Assembly (NCBI GenBank): GCA_025454955.1
Contig: JALONL010000005.1
Span: 1 to 64,000 of the forward strand
Reading direction: 5' to 3'
DNA length: 64,000 nucleotides
DNA from: Bacteroidia bacterium
GTDB taxonomy: Bacteria > Bacteroidota > Bacteroidia > Palsa-965
The notes beneath the pieces were generated by a model. It saw only the letters and a program-made list of their open reading frames with translations. It searched no databases and was not told the DNA's origin. This document shows, piece by piece, positions 41,798 to 51,072 of the stretch. Made by a program: the position numbers and the translations under genes. Each line of letters begins with the position of its first letter. Position 1 is the stretch's first letter.

Positions 41798-44356
41798 TTG
41801 GCCCCTTTGCCTGCTTCAATCCGACTTTTCAACGCCCGGCTGTTCATGGGAACGCTGCTTATGCTTTTCGTATGTCCGGCAATGGCCCAGAACAACGAAG
41901 AACAGGCCCCCGACACGGCTAAAGTAAGCACCGAAGGCATCAGCGATAAGCTGAAAGCCATGGTAGAGTACAGCGCCGCCGATTCCATGCGGTTCGATCT
42001 CGAACGCCAGATTATTTACCTCTGGGACAGCGCCAAAGTGGTGTACCAGTCCACCACCGTAATGGCCGACTACATCGAAATCGACTTCAAAAACAACATC
42101 ATCCTCGCCATTGGCAAAAAAGACAGCACCGGCTACACCACGCAAAAAGTAGAATTTGCCGAAGGCAGCCAAACTTACTACGCCGATAAAATACGCTACA
42201 ACTACCTCACCGGAAAAGGCAAAATTTCGGAAGCCGCCACCATCGACGGCGAAAGCCATATTATTGGCGAGGCCGTGAAGAAAGACTCCACCGTATTTTT
42301 CATTTACCGCGGGCAATACACCACCTGCGACCTCGAGCACCCGCATTTCAGCATACGCGCCCGCAAACTCAAAATTATTCAGAACGATAAAATAGTTACC
42401 GGCCCGGCCTATCTCGAAATTGCCGACATTCCCACGCCCCTTGCCGTGCCGTTTGGCTTTTTTCCCAACAAAAAGCAACGCACTTCGGGCATTCTCATTC
42501 CCACTTACGGCGAATCGCCCCAGCTTGGCTTCTTCCTGCGCGATGGCGGCTACTACTGGGGAGCCAGCGACAAATTCGATCTTGCCCTGCGCGGCGATAT
42601 TTACTCACGCGGAAGCTGGGGAGCAAAAGCCATTTCAAACTACCGTGTGCGCTACAAATACAGCGGCAACATCAGCACCCGCTTTTCGCGCATCATTACC
42701 GGCGATACCGAATTGCCCGACAGCCAGATCCGAAACGACTTTTTCGTAACCTGGACACACACGCAAGACCCCAAATCGAACCCCAATGTGCGTTTCTCGG
42801 CCAACGTCAATGCCGGCACCAGCACCTACAACCAAAACAACGCCACGGTGGCCAACAACTACCTGGCCAATACATTCCAGTCAAACATTGCCTGGTCGCG
42901 AAGCTGGAAATACCTTACACTGGCCACCAACCTGCGCCACTCGCAAAACACACAAACCGGCATTGTGGATATGACATTGCCTCAGGTGGCACTTACCTCC
43001 ACACGTATTTTCCCGTTCCGCAGCAAAACCCGTGTGGGCACAAAGTGGTTCGACAAAATCGGCTTTTCTTACACTGCCGATATGCAAAACCTGCTCAGCG
43101 TACAGGAACGCGAACTGAGCCTGAACAACTTCAACAATCTCGGCCCAAAATTCCGAAACGGTATCCGCCAGACCTTACCCGTAAGCACCACGCTCAATTT
43201 GTTGAAATATTTTACACTCACCCCGCAAGTCAACTTCAATTCAGTTACCCAGTTTCGCACCATCGAAAAAACCTGGGATGCTGCAAACAGCCGTATTGTA
43301 ACTGATACCATTAACGGTGTAAAAGCCAATATCGACTGGAATGCCGCGCTTACATTAGGCACACGCTTTTTCGGTACTTACGCCAAACGCAAGGGCAAAT
43401 ACAGTGTAATCCGTCACACGGTTACACCCAACATTTCGCTCAATTACACGCCCGATTATACCGACCCGCGCTTCGGTTTCTGGAAAGAAGTCCAGAACAA
43501 TGAGTTTGGCGGAAAGCAGAAATATTCCATTTTCGAAGGCGGCGTATATGGCGGCTCGCCTGCCGGGCGCATTGGCTCGATAGGCTTAAACCTGCAAAAC
43601 AACCTCGAAGGCAAACTGCGCCCCAAAAACGACACTGCTTCGGCCACCTCCGCCGCTGCACGACGGATGCTGATAGATGCCTTTAACTTTACCATGAATT
43701 ACAACATGATGGCCGAAACGTTTCAATGGTCGCAGCTTACTGTTAATTTCCGCACCAAACTTTTCCGCGTAATAGATGTAAACACCAATTTCAGCGCCGA
43801 TCCTTACCGGGTAAACGAAAATGGCGTACGTATAAACCGCTTCGAATGGCGCACAGGCAAACGCCTCGCCCGCCTCACATCGTCCACTCTTGTTCTCGCC
43901 ACCAGCTTGCGGCCGGGCGGACTCTCCTCACAATCGGGCGATATGCCACGCCAAAGCCCGCTTGCCACACAGGACGAACTCGAATACATCAATGCCAACC
44001 CCGACCAGTTTGTCGATTTCAACATTCCCTGGTCGCTCAATGTGGGCTACAACCTGAGCTGGAGCCGGCCGCTGCTGGATCAAACCGTTACACAGGCCAT
44101 CAGCTTTTCGGGCGATATGAATATCACTCCGAAATGGAAAATAAGCTTTAACTCCAACTACGACCTCGAACGCGGCGAGTTTGGTTTTACACAGTTTACA
44201 CTTTACCGCGATTTGCACTGCTGGGAAATGCAGTTTAACTGGGTTCCCTTTGGATTCAGGCAGAGCTACAACATTACCATTCAGGTAAAAGCCGCCGCCC
44301 TCAACGATCTTAAACTTACCCGCAAGCGCGATTGGTTTGATTTTGCCACACAATAA
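41798..44356 (+). CDS. LptD-like outer-membrane LPS assembly protein
   Basis: This 852-residue protein matches the Bacteroidota form of LptD, the outer-membrane pore that inserts lipopolysaccharide. The N-terminal periplasmic OstA-like part includes ADYIEIDFKNNIILAIGKKD and YFADKIRYNYLTGKGKI-type repeats; the rest is a long beta-barrel, ending in WFDFATQ. The signal peptide needs the basic residues in IRLFNARLF, so the TTG at 41798 is the preferred start; the first ATG at 41846 would leave the signal with no positive charge. It is divergent from the amidase, an arrangement that pairs two envelope genes. Confidence 0.9.
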   Translation: MAPLPASIRLFNARLFMGTLLMLFVCPAMAQNNEEQAPDTAKVSTEGISDKLKAMVEYSAADSMRFDLERQIIYLWDSAKVVYQSTTVMADYIEIDFKNNIILAIGKKDSTGYTTQKVEFAEGSQTYYADKIRYNYLTGKGKISEAATIDGESHIIGEAVKKDSTVFFIYRGQYTTCDLEHPHFSIRARKLKIIQNDKIVTGPAYLEIADIPTPLAVPFGFFPNKKQRTSGILIPTYGESPQLGFFLRDGGYYWGASDKFDLALRGDIYSRGSWGAKAISNYRVRYKYSGNISTRFSRIITGDTELPDSQIRNDFFVTWTHTQDPKSNPNVRFSANVNAGTSTYNQNNATVANNYLANTFQSNIAWSRSWKYLTLATNLRHSQNTQTGIVDMTLPQVALTSTRIFPFRSKTRVGTKWFDKIGFSYTADMQNLLSVQERELSLNNFNNLGPKFRNGIRQTLPVSTTLNLLKYFTLTPQVNFNSVTQFRTIEKTWDAANSRIVTDTINGVKANIDWNAALTLGTRFFGTYAKRKGKYSVIRHTVTPNISLNYTPDYTDPRFGFWKEVQNNEFGGKQKYSIFEGGVYGGSPAGRIGSIGLNLQNNLEGKLRPKNDTASATSAAARRMLIDAFNFTMNYNMMAETFQWSQLTVNFRTKLFRVIDVNTNFSADPYRVNENGVRINRFEWRTGKRLARLTSSTLVLATSLRPGGLSSQSGDMPRQSPLATQDELEYINANPDQFVDFNIPWSLNVGYNLSWSRPLLDQTVTQAISFSGDMNITPKWKISFNSNYDLERGEFGFTQFTLYRDLHCWEMQFNWVPFGFRQSYNITIQVKAAALNDLKLTRKRDWFDFATQ

Positions 44357-44445
44357 ACTGCGGCAACATGCAATTTACGCAATAAGTCATACAAACTATT
44401 GCATCTTTTCTGCTGACTACGCAATCCTCCTTGTTTTCAATTCTG

Positions 44446-44477
44446 TTTTAAAACCAACTTTAAGTCAGGTTTTAAAA
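44446..44477. repeat. Inverted repeat upstream of a T9SS cargo gene
   Basis: TTTTAAAACC and GGTTTTAAAA, 12 bp apart, lie 11 bp before the ATG at 44489. It could be an operator or an mRNA leader hairpin; no clear -7 element accompanies it. Confidence 0.45.
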
Positions 44478-44488
44478 ACATCTGAATC

Positions 44489-46267
44489 ATGAAAAAAATT
44501 ATCTCAATTACTGCGGGACTGTTGCTTGTGTCGGCAGGACTTAAAGCACAGTATTTTCAACATGCCTATGGAGGTGCCTGCGAGGCTCTTGGCGACGGAA
44601 CAACTGCAATTAGCGGGCCTATGGGCCATGTTTTAACAGGACATACCGACCTGTATTCAGGTCAGGATATTCAACTGGTAAGAACAAATGTGGCAGGTCA
44701 GGTACCCGGCCCGCCTTTTTTTAACGAAGTGTATCGCATCAATGGTAGTTCGGGCACACTTTACTGTACGCCGGTTAAGGTAATGAATACCCCAAGTAAT
44801 GATATTCTGGTGGTTAGCAATACAAATAATTCTTCTTCAACCAGTCCTGAGTTTTCTGTTACCAAGTTGAACGGAACAGGAACTCTGAACTGGAGTATGG
44901 GGTTTGTTGACCCGGTCTGGAATAATGCAACAGCCACATCAGCATGTCTTTCAACCCCCTATCCAAATAATATTTACGTATGTGGCTATGTAACCACTAC
45001 AGATGCAAACCTCGTCGTAATGCCTTTTATAGTTTGCATTGATTGGGTAAACAATGTGGTTTTATGGTCTCAAACCTACAACATACGCCCTTCTCTGCCC
45101 GACGATAACAGGCCTGCTGATGTTATTTCTCCATTATCAGGCAACAGATTAATTATGGTAGGTACCAGCGATAATGCAGGAGCAGTTGATGGTTTCTTTA
45201 TGGATATTGATTATACCAATGGTATTCCTCTTCAACGCACTAATCCGGCAGGTATCGGATATGAAGTGATGCTATATGATAATGCGGGCGGAATAGACAT
45301 AGTTACAGGCATTGCCACCCGATTAACCAACACAGGCACTCCTTTTCATGTAATTTGCGGTAACAGCGATTTCGGAATTTCCAGTTCAAATTTGCACCCC
45401 TGGTTGTTTCAGATTAACGACATGGGTGTAGTAATATGGAGCAAGGAACTACTCTACTCGGCTGCCGGTTCAAATGCCACTGTAAACGACATTATTGCAC
45501 GGGTAAACACTTTGGGGCAACACGAATATTATCTCACAGGACTTGTGGATTTTGGTTATACATTTGGCAATGGTGATCCGGTAGTTTTTAAATGCGACAA
45601 TACCGGAAATGCTGTAACCGAATTTAACTATCCCATGCCCGGAACAAGCACACAAAACCAGTGGGGAGTAAGTTTGGGAATAGAAACCTCCCCCGGCATC
45701 GAAGGGCTGGCTGTATACTGCAACGACGGTGCCGGGTTCCTTACGGGTGCTGCCGGTGATATGTATATGGTTAAATCTTACTTCAACGGAGTGAATGGAT
45801 GCGGTGAAGTTCTTACCACATTTTCATCCAATACTGCGTCAACCAACAATTTCGATGACAATGTGCTCACTATTGCACCACTCAATCTGACCAATATTTC
45901 CGCTATTCCTCTTGGCCCTTCTTCTGACACTCCGAATTGCAATGCATCTTCCATAGGTGGAGGCAGCAACATCAGAATTGCCGGTAACAATGGTACTAAT
46001 GAAAGCGGCAATGCGACTTTAGCAACTAATCCTGTATCCTCTTCATCACAAATGCTGTTACTTAATACAAATTACACGGAAGAAAAGCAGATTATGACAA
46101 GCATAATCAATGTGGAAGGGCGAGAAATACAAAGCTTTACACAAACAATTCCTGATGGTGAACAACAAACAAGGTTAACACTTAACCAGCCACTTCCCGC
46201 AGGCATTTACCTCATCAGAATTCAGCACGGTAAAGCTACAGAAACACTTAAACTCGTCGTAGAATAA
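44489..46267 (+). CDS. T9SS-sorted secreted protein
   Basis: This 592-residue protein has a signal peptide (MKKIISITAGLLLVSAGLKAQ) and ends in a type IX secretion sorting domain (about the last 75 residues, closing with LPAGIYLIRIQHGKATETLKLVVE in segments). The middle is beta-rich and may form a propeller, with repeats around VTKLNGTG, WSQTYNIRPS and GADMVVFKC-like strands. It should be exported across the outer membrane and attached to the surface or released. No catalytic motif is seen. The gene is more AT-rich than the lptD gene before it. Confidence 0.85.
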   Translation: MKKIISITAGLLLVSAGLKAQYFQHAYGGACEALGDGTTAISGPMGHVLTGHTDLYSGQDIQLVRTNVAGQVPGPPFFNEVYRINGSSGTLYCTPVKVMNTPSNDILVVSNTNNSSSTSPEFSVTKLNGTGTLNWSMGFVDPVWNNATATSACLSTPYPNNIYVCGYVTTTDANLVVMPFIVCIDWVNNVVLWSQTYNIRPSLPDDNRPADVISPLSGNRLIMVGTSDNAGAVDGFFMDIDYTNGIPLQRTNPAGIGYEVMLYDNAGGIDIVTGIATRLTNTGTPFHVICGNSDFGISSSNLHPWLFQINDMGVVIWSKELLYSAAGSNATVNDIIARVNTLGQHEYYLTGLVDFGYTFGNGDPVVFKCDNTGNAVTEFNYPMPGTSTQNQWGVSLGIETSPGIEGLAVYCNDGAGFLTGAAGDMYMVKSYFNGVNGCGEVLTTFSSNTASTNNFDDNVLTIAPLNLTNISAIPLGPSSDTPNCNASSIGGGSNIRIAGNNGTNESGNATLATNPVSSSSQMLLLNTNYTEEKQIMTSIINVEGREIQSFTQTIPDGEQQTRLTLNQPLPAGIYLIRIQHGKATETLKLVVE

Positions 46268-46287
46268 ACATTTAATTCGTTTAACCG

Positions 46288-46320
46288 TGCCGCCTCACCC
46301 GATATCCGGGAGGGGCGGCA
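46288..46320. terminator. Bidirectional terminator between convergent genes
   Basis: TGCCGCC pairs with GGCGGCA, with an inner CCCG/CGGG stem, between the T9SS gene (ends 46267) and the LytTR regulator (ends 46325). The T-tract is short. Confidence 0.6.
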
Positions 46321-46324
46321 TGCT

Positions 46325-47086
46325 TTATTCCTCCCCCAGCAAAATACGCAACACCTCTTTCTTACGACTGCGCGATACTTCCACATTCGACTTATCAGAC
46401 ATAATCAGATACCCTCCATCGCCGCGCTGATAGTGGCGCACATGCTTCACATTAACCAGATGTGAATTATGTACCCTGATAAAACCTGCCTCCAAAAGCT
46501 GTTCTTCATAATTTCTGAGCAACCGGGCTACAGTATATTTTTTGTTCAGGGTATAAATATGTGTGTAATTGGATTCAGCCTCCAGGCGAATAATTTCGTC
46601 AAAGGCAATCATATTATACCCATCGGCACTTTGCACGGCCAAACGTTGCACGTTAGGCTTACGCTGGGCATTTTCAAGACGTTCAAGCCGGTGATGTATT
46701 TCTTCTGTTTGCGGGGATTTATTTTCTTTACCTGTTTTTTGAATGGCCCTTTTCACCATTTCGGTAAGATCATTTACATCAATTGGTTTCTGTAAATAAT
46801 CAAATGCCGAAGCACGCAATGCCTTAATTACGTATTGTGAGTGAGCGGTAGTAAATACAACTGCTTTGAAATTCCCTCTTATGGCCTCCAATAAATCAAA
46901 ACCATTCATCTCCGGCATTTCCACATCAAGAAAAACAAGATCCGGTTTTTTACTTTTTATTGCTTTTATCGCCTCATGCGGATTGATAAAAACAGCCAAT
47001 ACTTCCAATTCAGGGCAATTTTGCTCAATCAGTATTTTCAAAAGCTGAGCACTGTTTTCTTCATCATCAATTATAATGGCTTTCAT
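46325..47086 (-). CDS. LytTR family response regulator
   Basis: This 253-residue protein has an N-terminal receiver domain (IIIDDEENS at the acidic pocket, phospho-acceptor Asp54 in LVFLDVEMPEMNG, Lys in LQKPID). A LytTR DNA-binding domain covers about residues 145-250 (IIRLEAESNYTHIYT, FIRVHNSHLVNVKHV). It would activate target genes by binding direct repeats. No sensor kinase is adjacent, so it is an orphan; in Bacteroidota the partner is often a 7TM or membrane histidine kinase encoded elsewhere. Confidence 0.95.
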   Translation of the reverse strand: MKAIIIDDEENSAQLLKILIEQNCPELEVLAVFINPHEAIKAIKSKKPDLVFLDVEMPEMNGFDLLEAIRGNFKAVVFTTAHSQYVIKALRASAFDYLQKPIDVNDLTEMVKRAIQKTGKENKSPQTEEIHHRLERLENAQRKPNVQRLAVQSADGYNMIAFDEIIRLEAESNYTHIYTLNKKYTVARLLRNYEEQLLEAGFIRVHNSHLVNVKHVRHYQRGDGGYLIMSDKSNVEVSRSRKKEVLRILLGEE

Positions 47087-47140
47087 GATCTGTCAATACA
47101 ATGAGTAAAACACAAACAGTTTATTTCGCAACTTATTATT

Positions 47141-47148
47141 CAAAAATA
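47141..47148 (-). promoter_or_regulatory. Putative -7 promoter element for the LytTR regulator
   Basis: TATTTTTG on the minus strand fits TAnnTTTG exactly, 54 nt before the ATG. A short inverted repeat (GCGGAA/TTCCGC, 47149-47168) lies directly upstream. Confidence 0.4.
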
Positions 47149-47182
47149 GCGGAATAATTATTTTCCGCACATTATTCTGAAA

Positions 47183-47608
47183 TTAATCCTGGTTTTGCAA
47201 AAAACTGGCAATGGCCAGTTCATAGCTCTGCAAGCCAAAACCACCAATGCTGCCTTTGCAATACGGAGCAATAAACGAAACATGCCTGAAATCTTCGCGG
47301 GCAAAAATGTTGGAAATATGCACCTCCACCACCGGTGCCTGCACAGCCGAAACCGCATCGCCCAGCGCAACCGATGTATGGGTATATGCACCTGCATTCA
47401 GAATTATACCATCGTGCGTAAAACCGCATTCGTGAATTTTATTTATCAATTCACCCTCCACATTGCTTTGGAAGTATTCTAAAGTAACCTGAGGATATTT
47501 ATTTCTTAATACCTGCAAAAATTCGTCGAACGAAGTATAGCCATATATTTCGGGCTGGCGTACACCCAGAAGATTCAGATTGGGGCCGTTGAGAATAAGG
47601 AGTCGCAT
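47183..47608 (-). CDS. aroQ: 3-dehydroquinate dehydratase, type II
   Basis: This 141-residue enzyme converts 3-dehydroquinate to 3-dehydroshikimate in the shikimate pathway. It shows the type II signature ILNGPNLNLLGVRQPEIYG, with the catalytic Arg and Tyr, the middle VEVHISNIFAREDFRHVS with the active-site His, and GFGLQSYELAI at the end. The frame is open upstream of the true start; the ATG at 47608 gives the standard N terminus. No other shikimate gene is nearby. Confidence 0.95.
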   Translation of the reverse strand: MRLLILNGPNLNLLGVRQPEIYGYTSFDEFLQVLRNKYPQVTLEYFQSNVEGELINKIHECGFTHDGIILNAGAYTHTSVALGDAVSAVQAPVVEVHISNIFAREDFRHVSFIAPYCKGSIGGFGLQSYELAIASFLQNQD

Positions 47609-47772
47609 AAATAGAATATTTATTCTGCGAATATGCAAAATCCTGACGATCTGAATGGTGATTTCTGCACTCCCGGGCAAAGACGGCTATACTTTTCAAC
47701 AGACCTTCATTTCTAATCCAAATCTGTTCGTGAATTGAAGAATATTGCGTAATTAGTACCTGAGATTATGAT

Positions 47773-48681
47773 ATGAGCTGGAAAGCAGATATACAGGGAT
47801 TCAAAAATTACCTGAAATTAGAGCAGTCACTTTCGCCTAATTCGGTTGAAGCATACCTGCATGATGTAATCAGGCTGAATGAATTTCTTCAGCTTCGCCA
47901 GTACACCATTTCAGCCCCGGAAATAAAGCCCGAGCATCTCCGCGAATTTCTGAAATACCTCAATGAGCTTGGCATGAGTGCCACCACACAGGCGCGTATG
48001 CTGTCAGGCATTCGTGCGTTCTTTCGTTATCTGCTGCTCGAAAATCTCATAAACGACGATCCTACCGAATTGCTCGAATCGCCCCGCACCAGCCGTATGC
48101 TGCCCGATACGCTGAGCGTGGAGGAAATAGACCTGCTGCTTTCGCACATCGACCGCAGCACACCCGAAGGCGAAAGAAACCTGGTTATGCTCGAAACCCT
48201 GTACAGTTGCGGGCTGCGCGTGTCGGAACTGGTCAACCTGCGCATTTCCGATCTGCATCTCGACGAAGGCTACCTCAGCGTAACCGGCAAAGGCAACAAG
48301 GAACGGCTCATTCCCATTGGCGGCCGTGCTTCGCAGCTCATTGAACTTTACCGCTTTCAGGTGCGTGCCAAAATAAATGTGCAGCGCAACGAAGAAGACA
48401 TACTCTTTCTCAACCGTCGCGGCCGGCGACTTACACGGGTAATGATTTTTACCATCATCAAGCAGTTGACCATAAAAGCCGGTGTGCGTAAGGTAATCAG
48501 TCCGCATACGTTCCGGCATTCGTTTGCCACTCACCTTGTAGAAGGCGGCGCCGATTTGCGGGCCGTGCAGGAAATGCTTGGCCATGTTTCCATTACCACC
48601 ACCGAAATCTACACCCATCTCGACCGCAACTACTTACGCGAGCAGGTACAAAGTTTTCATCCGCGACGCAAATCCGGTTAA
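47773..48681 (+). CDS. xerD: Site-specific tyrosine recombinase
   Basis: This 302-residue recombinase has the N-terminal SAM-like core-binding domain (YLKLEQSLSPNSVEAYLHDV) and the catalytic domain. The residues are in place: Arg in SCGLRVSELVNLR, Lys in VTGKGNKERLIP, HTFRHSFATH, and the Tyr nucleophile in TEIYTHLDRNYLREQ. It matches the XerD type that resolves chromosome dimers at dif. No dif-like site was identified with confidence in the window. The stop overlaps the end of the convergent gene by 4 bp. Confidence 0.93.
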   Translation: MSWKADIQGFKNYLKLEQSLSPNSVEAYLHDVIRLNEFLQLRQYTISAPEIKPEHLREFLKYLNELGMSATTQARMLSGIRAFFRYLLLENLINDDPTELLESPRTSRMLPDTLSVEEIDLLLSHIDRSTPEGERNLVMLETLYSCGLRVSELVNLRISDLHLDEGYLSVTGKGNKERLIPIGGRASQLIELYRFQVRAKINVQRNEEDILFLNRRGRRLTRVMIFTIIKQLTIKAGVRKVISPHTFRHSFATHLVEGGADLRAVQEMLGHVSITTTEIYTHLDRNYLREQVQSFHPRRKSG

Positions 48682-50294
48682 GATTCCAGAGGCTGATTGT
48701 GTTCATCCGTGGTTTCATCCTCATCCGCCTGTTCTGCATCTGTAGCGGGCGAATTTTCATCGGGATCGGGCTCAGCATAGCGCGGAATTTTCTGGGTGTA
48801 GCTGCTTTTAATGACATGGGCAAAGAACCATTCATGAAAAACAATCATCTCGGGCGTTTTTACTTCCCAGCGGTAGCCTCTTTTGTTTGATTTGAGCAGC
48901 TCAAATTCATCGGGCATTTGCTGGTAGGTGGTTTTGAAGTCGTAGCTGTTTGCATCAAGCTGGCGGAGTATTTCGTAAATGATTCTATCGCGCGGGTGGA
49001 GTTTATCCTGCTGTTCGAGTTTGCGCAGGTGTTTGCGGGTGCTTTCAATGCGTTTGCCGGCCAGTTCGTGAAGCGTGCGTTCAATATCTGTAATAATGAG
49101 CAGCACACGCAGGCCCACGTTCCAGCCTTCGCTGTCGGTTTCAATGGCATTGAGTGCAAGCAGCAGGTCGTTTGCTTCGCGGTACATGCCTTGCAGGAAG
49201 AGGATATTGGCCAGCAGGTATTGGCGTTTGCCGCGGCGAAAGGTATTTCGTCGGCCGGTTTCGGTGGCCAGGAGTTGTTGCAGAATCATACGTGCCTGCC
49301 CGAAACGCTGGCTGTAAAAATGCCCGTAAAATTCGCACTCCATGCACTGCCCGGCGTTGAAACTTTCGAGATGCTGCAGGGCCATTGCGCGCTGGCAGTA
49401 ATCAACCGTGCGATCGAAGCGGTGCAGGTAAATTTCGTTATCGGCCAGGTTGAGCAGCACGGTGCCAAGGCGGCTGTCGTTGTACAAAGCCTTTGAATTT
49501 TCGACCAGTGTAAGCTGTTTTTCGAGGCAGCGGCGGGCTGTGCGGTAGTTGCGGTTAAACTGGTTTCGGGCTGCATCGAGGTAGAGCCAGTAAAAGTTTA
49601 CATGGTCCGAACTTACTTTCTGGGCATGGTCGCGCAGCCGTTCCACATCGGCAGCAAGTTCAGGATCATAGGCATTTATATAGGCTTTGCTTTCTATCCG
49701 GTTTATCCATTTGTTGTAAGTGCAGTAGGCATCAAACGCCGCGCGGTGGGCGCGTTCGGTTTTTTCGTAACGGTGCATGAGGCGGTTAAACACGGTATTG
49801 TCCTGCTGCACTACAGCCGCAAACTGCATTTTCAGTCGCAGGGCGAGCAGCCATTCTTCATACAGTTCAAATTTTTCGCCCGTTTCGCACACACTGTCGC
49901 AAAGAAAATTGGCCACATCTTCGAGCCCTCTTCCGGCCACAATCTGGGCATAGCATAGTTTTTTGCGAGCTTCAAAAAGGTAGCGGTAATAGTCGCCGTA
50001 ATTGCCTTCTCGTTTCACATTTACATCAAGCAGCAGGGCTTCCAGCAGTTTATCCCTGAACCGGATCAGCAAACGGCTGTAGGCCATGGTTGCGCGTTTT
50101 CCGTACAGAAAAAACTCCACATCGCTGTCGGGAGGCAAATCAGGACGTTCTGCCAGCACATCAAGAAGTTTTACACTTTTGCTGTTAAACTTTTCGCCCC
50201 GGCTGTCGAAAGAAGTGAGGTAATTTCTGAAAGTGGTGCGTTCTTCCGGGTGCATTGAAAGCAGTAATCTCCGGATTGTTTTTAATCCGCTCAT
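48678..50294 (-). CDS. Large helical protein of unknown function
   Basis: This 538-residue protein is almost wholly alpha-helical, with helix pairs that resemble TPR-type repeats (for example YRYLFEARKKLCYAQIVAG and YLLANILFLQGMYREANDLLLAL). The last about 30 residues form an acidic tail (EPDPDENSPATDAEQADED). There is no signal peptide or membrane segment, so it should be cytoplasmic. It begins beside the long non-coding gap and its last 4 bp overlap xerD. No family is recognised. Confidence 0.75.
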   Translation of the reverse strand: MSGLKTIRRLLLSMHPEERTTFRNYLTSFDSRGEKFNSKSVKLLDVLAERPDLPPDSDVEFFLYGKRATMAYSRLLIRFRDKLLEALLLDVNVKREGNYGDYYRYLFEARKKLCYAQIVAGRGLEDVANFLCDSVCETGEKFELYEEWLLALRLKMQFAAVVQQDNTVFNRLMHRYEKTERAHRAAFDAYCTYNKWINRIESKAYINAYDPELAADVERLRDHAQKVSSDHVNFYWLYLDAARNQFNRNYRTARRCLEKQLTLVENSKALYNDSRLGTVLLNLADNEIYLHRFDRTVDYCQRAMALQHLESFNAGQCMECEFYGHFYSQRFGQARMILQQLLATETGRRNTFRRGKRQYLLANILFLQGMYREANDLLLALNAIETDSEGWNVGLRVLLIITDIERTLHELAGKRIESTRKHLRKLEQQDKLHPRDRIIYEILRQLDANSYDFKTTYQQMPDEFELLKSNKRGYRWEVKTPEMIVFHEWFFAHVIKSSYTQKIPRYAEPDPDENSPATDAEQADEDETTDEHNQPLES

Positions 50295-50671
50295 AACTCT
50301 TGTAATGAATGGTTAAACAATACTTTTCCAGCACCGGCACAATCCTGCACCGGTAAAAAATGGCTTGAAAAACAGAATTTCTACTCTGCCGAGTGTCGCA
50401 GGCAGGTGCTTCAAGGATTGGCGGCTGATAAACTGAAAACAGGCAACGGATCCGGATCGTATTCTTTCAAAACATATCCATTCTTTCCCCCTCTTCCCCA
50501 CCACAAACTTACAACCACCCTCTACCCTTTTCAAAATAAAAATCAATCTTTTTATACTTTTTGTTAACATTTTATTTAATTATTGATTTTTGAATGTCGG
50601 ATGAGTTAGTGTTTTTCCATTGCAGTATGGAGCGTGACGATCACCTTTGGAGATAACCAAATCTTAAACCT
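50295..50671. other. Long gap between the helical protein gene and the 24-codon ORF
   Basis: This 377-bp stretch contains no supported gene; an 85-codon minus-strand frame at 50313-50570 has no family features. The right part (50530-50600) is strongly AT-rich, as expected for a promoter of the small ORF, but no exact TAnnTTTG element was found. Confidence 0.6.
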
Positions 50672-50686
50672 ATGGAGATCATCACG
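50633..50686 (+). promoter_or_regulatory. Leader hairpin that can cover the start of the 24-codon ORF
   Basis: CGTGACGATCACC (50633-50645) can pair with GGAGATCATCACG (50674-50686) at 11 of 13 positions around a 28-nt loop. The right arm includes the last base of the ATG at 50672 and the first codons, so pairing would hide the translation start. Confidence 0.5.
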
Positions 50687-50746
50687 ACCATCCTGCAACT
50701 CTCGGGTATTATTGGTACCCTGACCATCGGAGCGGGACGCAGTTAA
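50672..50746 (+). CDS. 24-residue hydrophobic peptide
   Basis: The ORF codes for MEIITTILQLSGIIGTLTIG followed by AGRS, which is one hydrophobic helix with a short C-terminal basic end. Such peptides are known as small membrane proteins or type I toxins. The reading frame lies between an upstream hairpin that overlaps its start and a strong terminator hairpin at 50765, so the unit looks like a self-contained short transcript of about 150-200 nt. There is a possible ribosome site (TGGAGA) at 50648. The coding claim is uncertain; the RNA itself may be the product. Confidence 0.45.
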   Translation: MEIITTILQLSGIIGTLTIGAGRS

Positions 50747-50764
50747 GCGTTCGCTCTTCCGGAA

Positions 50765-50800
50765 CAGACAGCCGGCCCCTGCGCCGGCTGTCTGCGTTTG
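50765..50800 (+). terminator. Strong hairpin after the 24-codon ORF
   Basis: A 12-bp GC-rich perfect stem (CAGACAGCCGGC with GCCGGCTGTCTG) around a 6-nt loop, 18 bp after the stop. The following tract is only CGTTTG, so it may be a stabilising 3' hairpin as well as a terminator. Confidence 0.7.
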
Positions 50801-50979
50801 CGAAGGTCTGTCAAGAAACAGTTAAAATCAATTCGCGTTTTGTGTATGGACATGGGCTGAGCAGCGACATTCAGAAACGATCAAATTCCTAACAATCAGT
50901 ATTTTACATAAACACGTACTTTCTACTGAAGTTTATACTTTCGGAAAAAGTCTTCAATTAATGCGAAGCAAAAATTCAA

Positions 50980-51013
50980 AATGCGGCCTGAAATTGTTTT
51001 CAGGGCCGCATTT
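50980..51013. terminator. Hairpin downstream of the yhhQ-like gene
   Basis: AATGCGGCC-TGAAA pairs with TTTCA-GGGCCGCATT with one bulged base. On the minus strand it is followed by a T-rich tract, 60 bp after the transporter stop at 51073. Nothing else is seen between 50801 and 51072. Confidence 0.65.
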
Positions 51014-51072
51014 ACGACAATCGGATATTTTTTGGAAGAAGATAAGTTGAACTATCTCCCGTTTTTACAAGG

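Noticed and set aside
50313-50570. 85-codon minus-strand frame in the long gap
   Set aside because: No signal, promoter or domain; composition looks like chance translation of an AT-rich gap.
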